A DNA stretch of 13,381 bases from assembly GCA_030150665.1 (NCBI GenBank), contig JASLFJ010000075.1:1-13381 (forward strand). The letters are read 5' to 3'. Below are positions 5,748-12,595 of the stretch, in pieces. This DNA is from Enterococcaceae bacterium (lineage in GTDB: Bacteria; Bacillota; Bacilli; Lactobacillales; Catellicoccaceae). Made by a program: the position numbers and the translations under genes. Numbering within the stretch: position 1 is the first letter of the stretch; every line of letters begins with the position of its first letter. The notes under the pieces were generated by a model. It saw only the letters and a program-made list of their open reading frames with translations, was not told the DNA's origin and did no database searches.

Positions 5748-7238
5748 TTATTCACTAGTTTGAGATGATGTTGATGTTTTATCATCGATATGTTCTTTTT
5801 TCAAACGAAGATGCTCTTCATAATCATCTGCATAATAAATTTCTCCAGTTTCAACATCCGCTAAGAAATAAAGCGCCGTTAATGTTTCATCAGGTTGAAG
5901 CACTGCTTTAATAGCTTGTTCTCCAGGATTATTAAATGGACCAGGGCCAAAGCCTCTATAAATATATAAATTGTAAGGTGAATCAATTTGTGTATCTTTT
6001 TCTGTAACAATAACTTTAGTTTCATTTAAAGCATATAAAATTGAAATATCTGATTGTAGCGGCATATCTGCAGCTAAACGATTATAAAAGACTTGGGCAA
6101 TTTTTTTACGATCCTTATCTGAGACTCCTTCTTTTTCTACTAAAGAAGCTAAGGTGAGGACTTCTTGAACCGTCATCTCTCGTTCTTGAATGAGTTCATA
6201 ATAAGGGATAAAGACTTGATTTGTTTTATCGACCATCTTCGTTACAAAATCTGCAAGCGATTGATCTTCATAGTAATTATAAGTTGCTGGGAATAAATAC
6301 CCTTCTAATTTATACCGAACATCTTCAGAAAGTGCTACGCTTGATAATAATTCAGGATAGGCGACATAAAGTTGATCAAAAAATTCAGGATCATTGACTA
6401 AAGCTAAAAAGTCTGCTTTTGTATAATGCGTCTCTTCTTCAATTAAATCACCGATTTGTTCAATAGTATAACCTTCAGGAATAGTCATCTTATGATCGGC
6501 AATTGGAATCGGCTCATCAGATCCTCCTTCTTGGAGCATTTCAGCAATTTCATTAAGTGTCATATCTGGAGACATTTGATAATAACCTGCATGAAAATTA
6601 CTTAAATTATTCATCTTCATATAATAACTAAAGACAAATCCACTTTTAATAATACCGTCTTTTTCTAAAATACTTCCAATATCTTTTGTTGATGATTGAA
6701 AGGGAATATGAACTTGTTGCAGTTGATCATCTTGAGGATTAAGCGGTTTTAATCCTGATCGCCAATAACGATAAAAAGAAATGCCAAAAATTAACATGCT
6801 CACAATTAAGGCGATAATAACAATCACTACTATTTTTTTTACAATGGTATCTTCTTTTTTTCTCATCACTTGTTTTTTCTCACTATTACTTAGATTTAAA
6901 AATGCTTCACTTGAAAAATATTCTTTAACATCTTTTGTATATGTTTTTTTCCGTTTCGGTAATGCTTCTTGTTCTTCAGATAAAGTCAAAGACTCCTCAG
7001 TTGCTGCTTTGTTTTCATCAGTTGATCGATCTAGAATTGATTGTTCTGATGATTGTTCTGATGGTGTATCAGATGTATCTAATGGCTGTTGAACGAATGA
7101 TTCAGATGATTCATTTTGAGCCGTTATCGATTCATGATGTATATCTTCTTGTGGGATTGGATGATTGTTGAAAGATAAGGAATCTTTATCTTCAGATAAA
7201 GAAGTATCATCGGTTACTGGATCTTTAGGATGTGTCAC
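5748..7238 (-). CDS. mltG: Endolytic transglycosylase MltG (YceG family)
   Basis: Membrane-anchored lytic transglycosylase that cleaves nascent glycan strands and acts as the terminase of peptidoglycan synthesis. The 496-residue protein has a long Ser/Glu/Asp/Gln-rich, probably disordered cytoplasmic N-terminus (about 1-95), a basic stretch, a single transmembrane helix (about 135-156), and the YceG domain (about 180-480). Catalytic-site blocks are visible: ASLVEKEG with Glu368, the probable catalytic residue, FYNRL, and MPLQSD near 392-397, plus the GPGPFNNPG loop at 430-438. The start is GTG at 7238 with GGAGG 7 nt upstream. Residues 60-67 are a SEQS duplication encoded by a 12-bp tandem repeat. 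A MltG with a large cytosolic extension is familiar in lactic acid bacteria. It is followed by greA. Confidence 0.95.
   Translation of the reverse strand: MTHPKDPVTDDTSLSEDKDSLSFNNHPIPQEDIHHESITAQNESSESFVQQPLDTSDTPSEQSSEQSILDRSTDENKAATEESLTLSEEQEALPKRKKTYTKDVKEYFSSEAFLNLSNSEKKQVMRKKEDTIVKKIVVIVIIALIVSMLIFGISFYRYWRSGLKPLNPQDDQLQQVHIPFQSSTKDIGSILEKDGIIKSGFVFSYYMKMNNLSNFHAGYYQMSPDMTLNEIAEMLQEGGSDEPIPIADHKMTIPEGYTIEQIGDLIEEETHYTKADFLALVNDPEFFDQLYVAYPELLSSVALSEDVRYKLEGYLFPATYNYYEDQSLADFVTKMVDKTNQVFIPYYELIQEREMTVQEVLTLASLVEKEGVSDKDRKKIAQVFYNRLAADMPLQSDISILYALNETKVIVTEKDTQIDSPYNLYIYRGFGPGPFNNPGEQAIKAVLQPDETLTALYFLADVETGEIYYADDYEEHLRLKKEHIDDKTSTSSQTSE
7039..7062. repeat. Two tandem copies of a 12-bp unit within mltG
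   Basis: GATTGTTCTGAT occurs twice head to tail without mismatch. It encodes SEQS-SEQS in the disordered cytoplasmic tail of MltG, a likely site of copy-number slippage that keeps the frame. Confidence 0.8.
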
Positions 7239-7270
7239 AAGAAAACCTCCTTTTTCAGTTTTCTACACAC

Positions 7271-7299
7271 ATCATTCACTCTTTAAAAAGTGATATGAT
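7271..7299 (-). other. Possible hairpin in the mltG leader
   Basis: An imperfect inverted repeat: ATCAT (7271-7275) with ATGAT (7295-7299), and CACT (7277-7280) with AGTG (7289-7292) plus weak inner pairing. It lies between the candidate mltG promoter and the ribosome-binding site, has no U-tract, and is GC-poor, so any fold would be marginal. Confidence 0.3.
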
Positions 7300-7313
7300 T
7301 TGAGTCTACTCAA
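7300..7313. promoter_or_regulatory. 14-bp palindrome at the mltG promoter, candidate operator
   Basis: TTGAGT-CT-ACTCAA is a perfect 6-bp inverted repeat with a 2-bp spacer, abutting the candidate -10 of mltG and covering its expected transcription start. It shares the central GTCTAC with the palindrome ahead of liaF, though in the opposite orientation relative to the gene. A bound protein here would more likely repress than activate. Confidence 0.4.
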
Positions 7314-7341
7314 TTATACATCAATCATCTTAAAAATAAAA
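7313..7341 (-). promoter_or_regulatory. Candidate mltG promoter
   Basis: A perfect TATAAT (7313-7318, minus strand) is preceded at 17 bp by a poor -35 (TTTTAT, 7336-7341). The leader would be about 70 nt. It is back to back with the tRNA promoter on the other strand. Confidence 0.5.
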
Positions 7342-7368
7342 TATCTTTATACAAATTGGCAGTACTTA

Positions 7369-7397
7369 TTGACAAATCATTGAACTTCATATACAAT
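7369..7397 (+). promoter_or_regulatory. Strong sigma-A promoter of the tRNA-Thr gene
   Basis: A perfect TTGACA (7369-7374) and TACAAT (7392-7397) at exactly 17-bp spacing on the plus strand, about 20 bp before the mature tRNA end. The short GC-containing stretch after the -10 is compatible with stringent control of a stable-RNA promoter, which is an inference. Confidence 0.85.
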
Positions 7398-7416
7398 AAA
7401 GTCGCATTGGTTTTAT

Positions 7417-7489
7417 GCTGTCTTAGCTCAGTTGGTAGAGCACCACCATGGTAAGGTGGGGGTCACCGGTTCAAGCCCGGTAGATAGCT
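7417..7489 (+). tRNA. tRNA-Thr, anticodon GGT
   Basis: All four arms fold. The acceptor stem is 7417-7423 with 7482-7488 and one G-U pair. The D arm is GCTC/GAGC (7426-7441), the anticodon stem CCACC/GGTGG (7443-7459), and the T stem ACCGG/CCGGT (7465-7481) with loop TTCAAGC. The anticodon loop ATGGTAA gives anticodon GGT (7450-7452), reading the threonine codons ACC and ACU. The discriminator base is T7489 and CCA is not encoded. Position 32 is A, where a pyrimidine is usual, giving an A32-A38 combination. It is the only plus-strand gene here and has its own promoter and terminator. Confidence 0.95.
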
Positions 7490-7505
7490 TCTTATCAAAT
7501 ATATC

Positions 7506-7546
7506 ATAAGCACTCGGTAATTCCTAGTTACCTAGTGCTTATTTTT
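7506..7546 (+). terminator. Rho-independent terminator after tRNA-Thr
   Basis: The arms 7506-7520 and 7528-7542 pair over 15 positions with one mismatch (7515 versus 7533) and a 7-nt loop, followed on the plus strand by TTTTT. The T-run overlaps the stop codon of the convergent acetyltransferase gene by 2 nt. On the minus strand the hairpin follows that gene directly but lacks a clean T-run, so it may be a weak bidirectional terminator. Confidence 0.8.
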
Positions 7547-7991
7547 ATAAGCTCTTTTTTAAATAAATCATATCTTTTAATAATACACCTGATTCATAGA
7601 TGAGATGATCATAATGTTTTATAAAAAAATCAGGAATACGGTGATCATAGCTAAATCCTAATGTTTCATAAAAAGGACGTGTTAACGGACTATCTCCAGT
7701 GCCTACAATCATATAATGATATTTATCTTGATATTTTTTACTTAAATCATTAATCATTGTCGTTGCATAACCTTGTTTTCTTGCTTGAGGTATCGTCACT
7801 AAATTTTTAATTTCGATAGTCTGATGATCATAAGGAGTTAAAATACATAATGTTTTAAGGTGTTGTTGATCATATAAAGCAAACATAGTCCCTTGATATA
7901 AATATTTGAGAATCATTGATTCTGATTCATCAGCTAATAACAATAATGGTAAAAATTGTGCTTTGTCTTTTTTTATGTGTTGAATATTAAT
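7545..7991 (-). CDS. GNAT-family N-acetyltransferase, apparent ATT start
   Basis: Cytoplasmic acetyl-CoA-dependent acetyltransferase of unknown substrate. The acetyl-CoA-binding motif RKQGYA (residues 71-76) follows the strand NLVTIPQA. The GTGDSPLTRPFYETLGF block and a C-terminal segment ending DMIYLKKSL resemble the YvbK-like branch, whose members begin shortly before an LLLLADPS-like block. Here that block is LLLLADESES, and the open frame continues upstream to the permease stop without any ATG, GTG or TTG except the TTG at 7943. That TTG has no ribosome-binding site and would cut into the fold. The ATT at 7991 has AGGAGG 9 nt upstream, overlaps the permease stop by 5 nt, and gives 148 residues opening (M)NIQHIKKDKAQFLP. 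It could instead reflect a sequence error. Confidence 0.8.
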   Translation of the reverse strand: MNIQHIKKDKAQFLPLLLLADESESMILKYLYQGTMFALYDQQHLKTLCILTPYDHQTIEIKNLVTIPQARKQGYATTMINDLSKKYQDKYHYMIVGTGDSPLTRPFYETLGFSYDHRIPDFFIKHYDHLIYESGVLLKDMIYLKKSL

Positions 7992-9282
7992 GGTTACTAT
8001 CCTCCTGTTTTTGTGTCAGTATCCGTTCCCGGCGTAACAAAAACACAGCGCGTTTCATCACATGCCAAACTCCTTGATCACTATAAATTAATGCTGTGAC
8101 TTGATAAACACGTGCAGAAATCATTAATAAGATATAGGTGCTCAGTAGTAAAATAACTAAAGCAATGATTGCTTCATAAGGATTTGCTGTTTGTTGTGCT
8201 AAACGTACTGGCATTGTAAAACTAGAAACAAATGGAATATATGAAGAGACGACAAATAAAGGATTTTTCGGTTGATTAACCCCTAAAAATATATTTAAAA
8301 AGTACCCAATCATCGCTAAGTACGTAACAGGAATCACTGCTTTAGCAGCATCTTCTGATTTTGACACTAAAGATCCTGAAAGTGCTGCACTAATAGAATA
8401 AATAATTACGCCTAAAATTAAAAATAGTAATGGATAACCTAATAACTGAACTAGTGCTTCTTTTACCGGTGTGATATAAATCGTTCCTTGTACAGGAATT
8501 TTATGTCTTAGACTGAAAAACAGCGCGATACCCAAGAGAATATAAACACTCATTTGTGTGAGAATAACTAGAAAAATTCCCATTACTTTACCATAAAAAT
8601 GTTGGGATGCAGGCATACTTGATAAAATAACTTCCATAATTCGTGTACCTTTTTCAGAAGCCACTTCTTGAGCAATAATTTTCGCATACATTAAAATAAT
8701 AATAAACATAACAAAACTAATAAACATAGAACCGGCCATATTCACCATCACTTGAGCTTGTCTTTGCTCTGATTGCTCTGATTGTGTTTGTTCATCGATG
8801 AGATGTTCTTTAATTTGAGGTGTTTCTTGTAAAGTGTGTTGAAGATGTTTTGAAACGTCTAGTTCTTGAAATATTAATGTTAATTTAATGTTCTGTAATA
8901 GTTGTGTCAGTGCCAATTGATTGGTTAATGCAAGAGATTGACTACTATAATAATCTGCCAGTAACTGTTGATTGTGATAGGTTAGATGTATATACCCATC
9001 AATTTCTTGATCTTGTAGTTCTTGTTTTGCTTCAGATTCTGTATTAAAAAATTGAACTTGAAACGGTAGATTTTTTAAAGCGGGGTCATCTTGGCTGATC
9101 AGTTCTGAAAATTCAGGTTGTATAAAACCAATCGTTGTCTTTTGTTCAAATAAAGTACTTGCCCAAATACCTAGACCGATAATAAGCAAAAAAATGACAG
9201 GTGCAAATAACATCATCAAAAATGTTTTATTTTTAACATTTCGTTTATATGTTTCCAAAGTAACAATCCAAAATTTATGCAT
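7987..9282 (-). CDS. ABC-2 type exporter permease (NatB/YhaP-like)
   Basis: Membrane subunit of an ABC exporter, 431 residues. It has one N-terminal transmembrane helix (about 22-44), a large extracytoplasmic domain (about 45-170) and a C-terminal bundle of about five helices (about 180-405), ending in a basic cytoplasmic tail. This is the NatB/YhaP layout, and MHKFWIVTLETYKRNVKNK is a typical opening. The ATG at 9282 is preferred over the GTG at 9294 because AGGTG lies 9 nt upstream. It overlaps the ATPase stop by 8 nt. NatAB of Bacillus exports Na+, but most relatives have unknown substrates, so none is assigned. An exact 9-bp tandem repeat at 8766-8783 encodes SEQ/EQS residues in the outside domain. 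Confidence 0.9.
   Translation of the reverse strand: MHKFWIVTLETYKRNVKNKTFLMMLFAPVIFLLIIGLGIWASTLFEQKTTIGFIQPEFSELISQDDPALKNLPFQVQFFNTESEAKQELQDQEIDGYIHLTYHNQQLLADYYSSQSLALTNQLALTQLLQNIKLTLIFQELDVSKHLQHTLQETPQIKEHLIDEQTQSEQSEQRQAQVMVNMAGSMFISFVMFIIILMYAKIIAQEVASEKGTRIMEVILSSMPASQHFYGKVMGIFLVILTQMSVYILLGIALFFSLRHKIPVQGTIYITPVKEALVQLLGYPLLFLILGVIIYSISAALSGSLVSKSEDAAKAVIPVTYLAMIGYFLNIFLGVNQPKNPLFVVSSYIPFVSSFTMPVRLAQQTANPYEAIIALVILLLSTYILLMISARVYQVTALIYSDQGVWHVMKRAVFLLRRERILTQKQEDSNH
8001..8006 (-). promoter_or_regulatory. Ribosome-binding site that supports the ATT start of the acetyltransferase gene
   Basis: A perfect AGGAGG on the minus strand lies inside the end of the permease gene. It is 9 nt before the ATT at 7991 and 57 nt before the TTG at 7943, so it serves an upstream start and not the TTG. 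Confidence 0.65.
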
Positions 9283-10177
9283 TATCTGTGGCACCTGCTT
9301 TCATTTTAAAAATTTCTTCTAAAGAAGGTGGCGTTTGATTAAAAATCGGCATATATCCATATTGACTAGCTTGATGAAAAATGTTCACACCAACAGCTTC
9401 ATCACTTAATACTAAATCATAACTTCCATCAGGCAGTGGATGAAGATGCATCACGCCCGGTATCGCTGCTAACTGATCTTGAGATAGTTGTGATTTAATT
9501 TGAAGCCTTGTTCTTCCAAATTGCTCTCTAATCTCAAAAATACTTCCTTTAAGTACCGTTGTTCCGTGATGTAACATCACAATATGATCACACATCTGCT
9601 CAATATGTTCCATATTATGACTAGAAAAAATAATACTAGCTCCTTGTCTTTTACATTCGAGAATGGCTTCTTTTAATAATCCAGCATTTACAGGATCTAA
9701 GCCACTAAAAGGTTCATCTAAAATAATTAATTGAGGCTGATGAATTAATGTAGCAATCACTTGAATCTTTTGTTGGTTTCCTTTAGACAATGATTGTACT
9801 TTATCCGTCTTTTTGCCTTTGACTTCAAATTTTTCTAACCACATATCCATTTGTGGCACAATTTCTTCTTTAGTCTTACCTCTTAATTTCGCAAAATAAA
9901 TTAATTGTTCCTCAATAGAAATTTTAGGATATAATCCCCGCTCTTCAGGTAAATAACCAATAATATTAGCGTATTTTTCTGTAATGGGCTGTTGATGCCA
10001 AAATACAGATCCAGAATCTGGGGTTAAAAAATTGAGAATTAAACGAAATGTCGTGCTTTTTCCAGACCCATTTTGTCCAATCAATCCTAAAATACTGCCT
10101 TGTGGTACCGTACAGGAAAGATCATCTAATGCCTTCAGTGCACCAAATGATTTGCTGAGGTGCTTAATTGCTAACAT
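9275..10177 (-). CDS. ABC exporter ATP-binding protein (NatA/YhaQ-like)
   Basis: Cytoplasmic ATPase subunit of the exporter, 300 residues. It shows Walker A GQNGSGKST (34-42), a YLPEERGLY Q-loop region (75-83) in which Glu takes the place of Gln, as is usual in this branch, signature LSKGNQQK (130-137), Walker B LIILDEP (150-156), D-loop SGLDP and switch His187. The C-terminal part (about 215-300) is the extra domain found in YhaQ-like ATPases. The open frame continues upstream to 10354 but crosses the pyrE terminator. The ATG at 10177 has GGAGG 6 nt upstream and opens MLAIKHLSKSFG, so it is the start. It is translationally coupled to the permease. Confidence 0.93.
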   Translation of the reverse strand: MLAIKHLSKSFGALKALDDLSCTVPQGSILGLIGQNGSGKSTTFRLILNFLTPDSGSVFWHQQPITEKYANIIGYLPEERGLYPKISIEEQLIYFAKLRGKTKEEIVPQMDMWLEKFEVKGKKTDKVQSLSKGNQQKIQVIATLIHQPQLIILDEPFSGLDPVNAGLLKEAILECKRQGASIIFSSHNMEHIEQMCDHIVMLHHGTTVLKGSIFEIREQFGRTRLQIKSQLSQDQLAAIPGVMHLHPLPDGSYDLVLSDEAVGVNIFHQASQYGYMPIFNQTPPSLEEIFKMKAGATDNA

Positions 10178-10234
10178 AAAAAACCTCCTTGTATGTGTCT
10201 TATCTTCATCATACATGATCTGATATATAAAAGA

Positions 10235-10263
10235 AATATACAACCATGGTTTCTTCATGTGAA
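10235..10263 (-). promoter_or_regulatory. Promoter of the ABC exporter genes
   Basis: TTCACA (10258-10263) and TATATT (10235-10240) are 17 bp apart on the minus strand, directly after the pyrE terminator. The leader would be about 50 nt. A second, weaker TATGAT lies further downstream. No operator-like repeat is clear. Confidence 0.55.
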
Positions 10264-10267
10264 CACA

Positions 10268-10314
10268 TAAAAAAAACAGCTTTATTTCAAGCATTACACC
10301 GAAAATAAAGCTGT
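10268..10314 (-). terminator. Rho-independent terminator of the pyr operon after pyrE
   Basis: The arms 10276-10287 and 10303-10314 are perfectly complementary over 12 bp with a 15-nt loop, followed on the minus strand by eight T. It starts 7 bp after the pyrE stop. Confidence 0.9.
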
Positions 10315-10320
10315 GTCTTT

Positions 10321-10956
10321 TTATACAGTCCATTGATTTGGATCTTTTTTCCATGCTTTTAGCAACTTTATATCCTCTTCATTAATGATACTTCGTTCTT
10401 TAGCAACGCCAATTAATGTATCGTAATCTGTAAGTGTATATAAAGGAATATCATGATGTAGAAATTGTTGTGTTGCATGAGAAAGTCCGTAGGTAAAAAT
10501 AGCGCACACTCCAAGTACGTCTGCTCCTTCTTTTTGAATCGCTTGAGCTGCTGAAAGGACACTTCCGCCTGTTGAAATTAAATCTTCAATTAAGATCACT
10601 TGATCTGTACATTTTAAGATCCCTTCAATTTGGTTTTGTTTACCGTGTCCTTTAGCGCTACTTCTTACATAAATCATTGGTAAATTTAATTGCTCTGCTA
10701 CCCAAGCCGCATGAGGAATGCCTGCTGTTGCCGTACCCGCAATGACTGTTGTTGTTGGGAAATGTTCTTGAATATACTCTGAAAGAGCTGTTGCGATATA
10801 GTGACGCACTTTAGGATAACTTAATGTAATTCGGTTATCACAATAAATAGGGCTTTTGATGCCACTGGTCCATGTAAATGGATTTTGAGGGTTTAGTGAA
10901 ACAGCTTGAATGTCTAATAATAATTGTGCTACTTTCTTTGAAGTTACAGAATGCAT
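10321..10956 (-). CDS. pyrE: Orotate phosphoribosyltransferase
   Basis: Joins orotate to PRPP to make OMP, the fifth step of UMP synthesis. The 211-residue protein has the FTWTSGIKSPIYCDNR substrate-binding opening (27-42), the mobile catalytic loop RSSAKGHGKQNQIEG (98-112) and the PRPP-binding motif VILIEDLISTGGS (120-132). The start is the ATG at 10956, which shares one base with the pyrF stop (TAATG) and has GGAG 9 nt upstream. An in-frame TTG at 10971 lies within that context and is rejected. Last gene of the pyr block. Confidence 0.97.
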   Translation of the reverse strand: MHSVTSKKVAQLLLDIQAVSLNPQNPFTWTSGIKSPIYCDNRITLSYPKVRHYIATALSEYIQEHFPTTTVIAGTATAGIPHAAWVAEQLNLPMIYVRSSAKGHGKQNQIEGILKCTDQVILIEDLISTGGSVLSAAQAIQKEGADVLGVCAIFTYGLSHATQQFLHHDIPLYTLTDYDTLIGVAKERSIINEEDIKLLKAWKKDPNQWTV

Positions 10957-11666
10957 TACATACCACTCCAATCATTTTGAATTGCTTTATAAGCATGATA
11001 AGGATCTTTTGCCTCAGTAATCGGTCTTCCTACAACAATATAATCAGATCCTAATGTTTTAGCTTGTTTTGGTGTAACGACGCGAGCCTGATCTCCATGA
11101 GCCATCCCATTAGGACGAATTCCTGGTGTTAAACATAGAAACTGAGAGTTCGTTGCTTTTTTTATATCAGAAACTTCAAGGGCTGAAGCAACAACTCCAT
11201 CTAATCCTGCTTGATGAGCGCATGATGCATAATGTAGTACACTTTCTTGTAATGTTAACAAAATACGCTGATCCTTTTGCATATCTGCTTCACTTGTTGA
11301 TGTTAATTGTGTAATCGCAAAAATCATTGGCCGATTGCTTGCTAAAGATCCAGCTTCTAATCCTTCCAAAGCCGCTTCCATCATGCGAAGTCCTCCTGCT
11401 GCATGCACTGATGTAATATCTACATCTAAACGCGCAATGTTTTTCATAGCTCGGTATACTGTATTTGGAATATCATGTAATTTTAAATCTAAAAAAATTT
11501 GGTGTCCTTGTGCTTTTAATTCGTAAATAATTGAAGGACCTTCTTGATAAAAGAGTTCCATCCCTACTTTTAAAAATAAAGATTCCTGTTTTGGAAAAAA
11601 AGATAAACATTGTTGTACTTCTTGCCAAGACGGCATATCTAAAGCAATAATAGGTTTTTGATTCAT
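10956..11666 (-). CDS. pyrF: Orotidine 5'-phosphate decarboxylase
   Basis: Decarboxylates OMP to UMP, the last step of the pathway. The 236-residue TIM-barrel protein opens with IIALDMPSW and contains the catalytic DLKLHDIPNTV motif with Asp60, Lys62 and Asp65. The phosphate-binding end is seen in LTPGIRPNG and DYIVVGRPITEAKDP. The ATG overlaps the pyrD stop by 4 nt (ATGA) with AAGGAG 8 nt upstream. Confidence 0.97.
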   Translation of the reverse strand: MNQKPIIALDMPSWQEVQQCLSFFPKQESLFLKVGMELFYQEGPSIIYELKAQGHQIFLDLKLHDIPNTVYRAMKNIARLDVDITSVHAAGGLRMMEAALEGLEAGSLASNRPMIFAITQLTSTSEADMQKDQRILLTLQESVLHYASCAHQAGLDGVVASALEVSDIKKATNSQFLCLTPGIRPNGMAHGDQARVVTPKQAKTLGSDYIVVGRPITEAKDPYHAYKAIQNDWSGM

Positions 11667-12595
11667 GGTCTTAACTCCTTTTGCACCTCATCAATAAGTT
11701 CTTGAATGGAAGAAATATTGAGTGATGATAATCGTTTAGGTAATGCATCAATAATTTTAGGACAGATCAATGGATCTGTGAAATTCAATGTCCCAATAGC
11801 AACAGCATGAGCCCCTGCAAGAATCATTTCAATCACATCATCTACTGTACTTACACCCCCCATACCAATAATGGGTAGCCGGGTATGTTGAGCTACTTCA
11901 CGAATTAAGCGAATTGCTACAGGTTTAATAGCAGGTCCTGACAACCCTCCTGTTTGATTGGCTAGAATCGGTTTTCTTGTTTTAAGGTCAATGCGCATAC
12001 CAAGTAATGTATTGATCATAGAAATACCATCTGCTCCTGCCTGTTCAACTGCTTGAGCAATCACAACAATATCTGTAACATTGGGTGATAGTTTTACGTA
12101 TACAGGAACGGAAGCAGTTTGTTTGACTGCATGTGTCACTTGATAAATCAATTCAGGATCTGTACCAAAGGTAATACCTCCCTCTTTTACATTAGGACAA
12201 GATACATTTAATTCTAATGCATGTACATTAGGCGCTTTACTTATATATTCAGCAACATATTGATACTCCTCAACTGTATTTCCTGCAATATTTGCAATAA
12301 TAGGAAGATCTGGATAGTGAGCCAGTGCTGGAAGATGTTCATTAAGCACTGTATCTAGTCCAGGATTTTGTAAACCAATCGCATTTAACATACCACAAGG
12401 TGTTTCTGCAACACGAGGAGTTGGATTACCTAATCTTGGCTTAGGAGTGGTCGCTTTAATCATAAGTGCTCCTAATTGATTTAAATCATAATACTTACTG
12501 TATTCAGCACCAAAGCCAAAGCAGCCACTTGCAGGCATAATTGGATTTTTAAGAGATAAACCAGGTAACGTTACCGCTAATTTATTTTTTGTCAT
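11663..12595 (-). CDS. pyrD: Dihydroorotate dehydrogenase class 1B, catalytic subunit
   Basis: FMN-containing catalytic subunit that oxidises dihydroorotate to orotate and passes electrons through PyrK to NAD+. The 310-residue protein has PIMPASGCFGFG near the N-terminus and the class 1 signature LNVSCPNVKEGG, in which Cys133 is the expected catalytic base; this, and the adjacent pyrK, mark class 1B. The FMN phosphate site shows as IIGMGGV and AIGTLNF. I place the start at the ATG at 12595, overlapping the pyrK stop by 4 nt, with GAGG 7 nt upstream. An in-frame GTG at 12601 falls too close to that site. Confidence 0.97.
   Translation of the reverse strand: MTKNKLAVTLPGLSLKNPIMPASGCFGFGAEYSKYYDLNQLGALMIKATTPKPRLGNPTPRVAETPCGMLNAIGLQNPGLDTVLNEHLPALAHYPDLPIIANIAGNTVEEYQYVAEYISKAPNVHALELNVSCPNVKEGGITFGTDPELIYQVTHAVKQTASVPVYVKLSPNVTDIVVIAQAVEQAGADGISMINTLLGMRIDLKTRKPILANQTGGLSGPAIKPVAIRLIREVAQHTRLPIIGMGGVSTVDDVIEMILAGAHAVAIGTLNFTDPLICPKIIDALPKRLSSLNISSIQELIDEVQKELRP

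Noticed and set aside
7417..7546. Integrated element at the tRNA-Thr 3' end
   Set aside because: No integrase, no duplicated tRNA 3' segment and no composition change follow; a terminator and a normal gene lie directly downstream.
8766..8783. 9-bp tandem repeat in the permease gene as a regulatory or mobile feature
   Set aside because: It is coding, in frame and encodes a polar patch of the outside domain; two copies are ordinary.
10178..10354. N-terminal extension of the ABC ATPase
   Set aside because: The extension runs through the pyrE terminator and promoter region and has no family similarity; the ATG at 10177 has an excellent ribosome-binding site.
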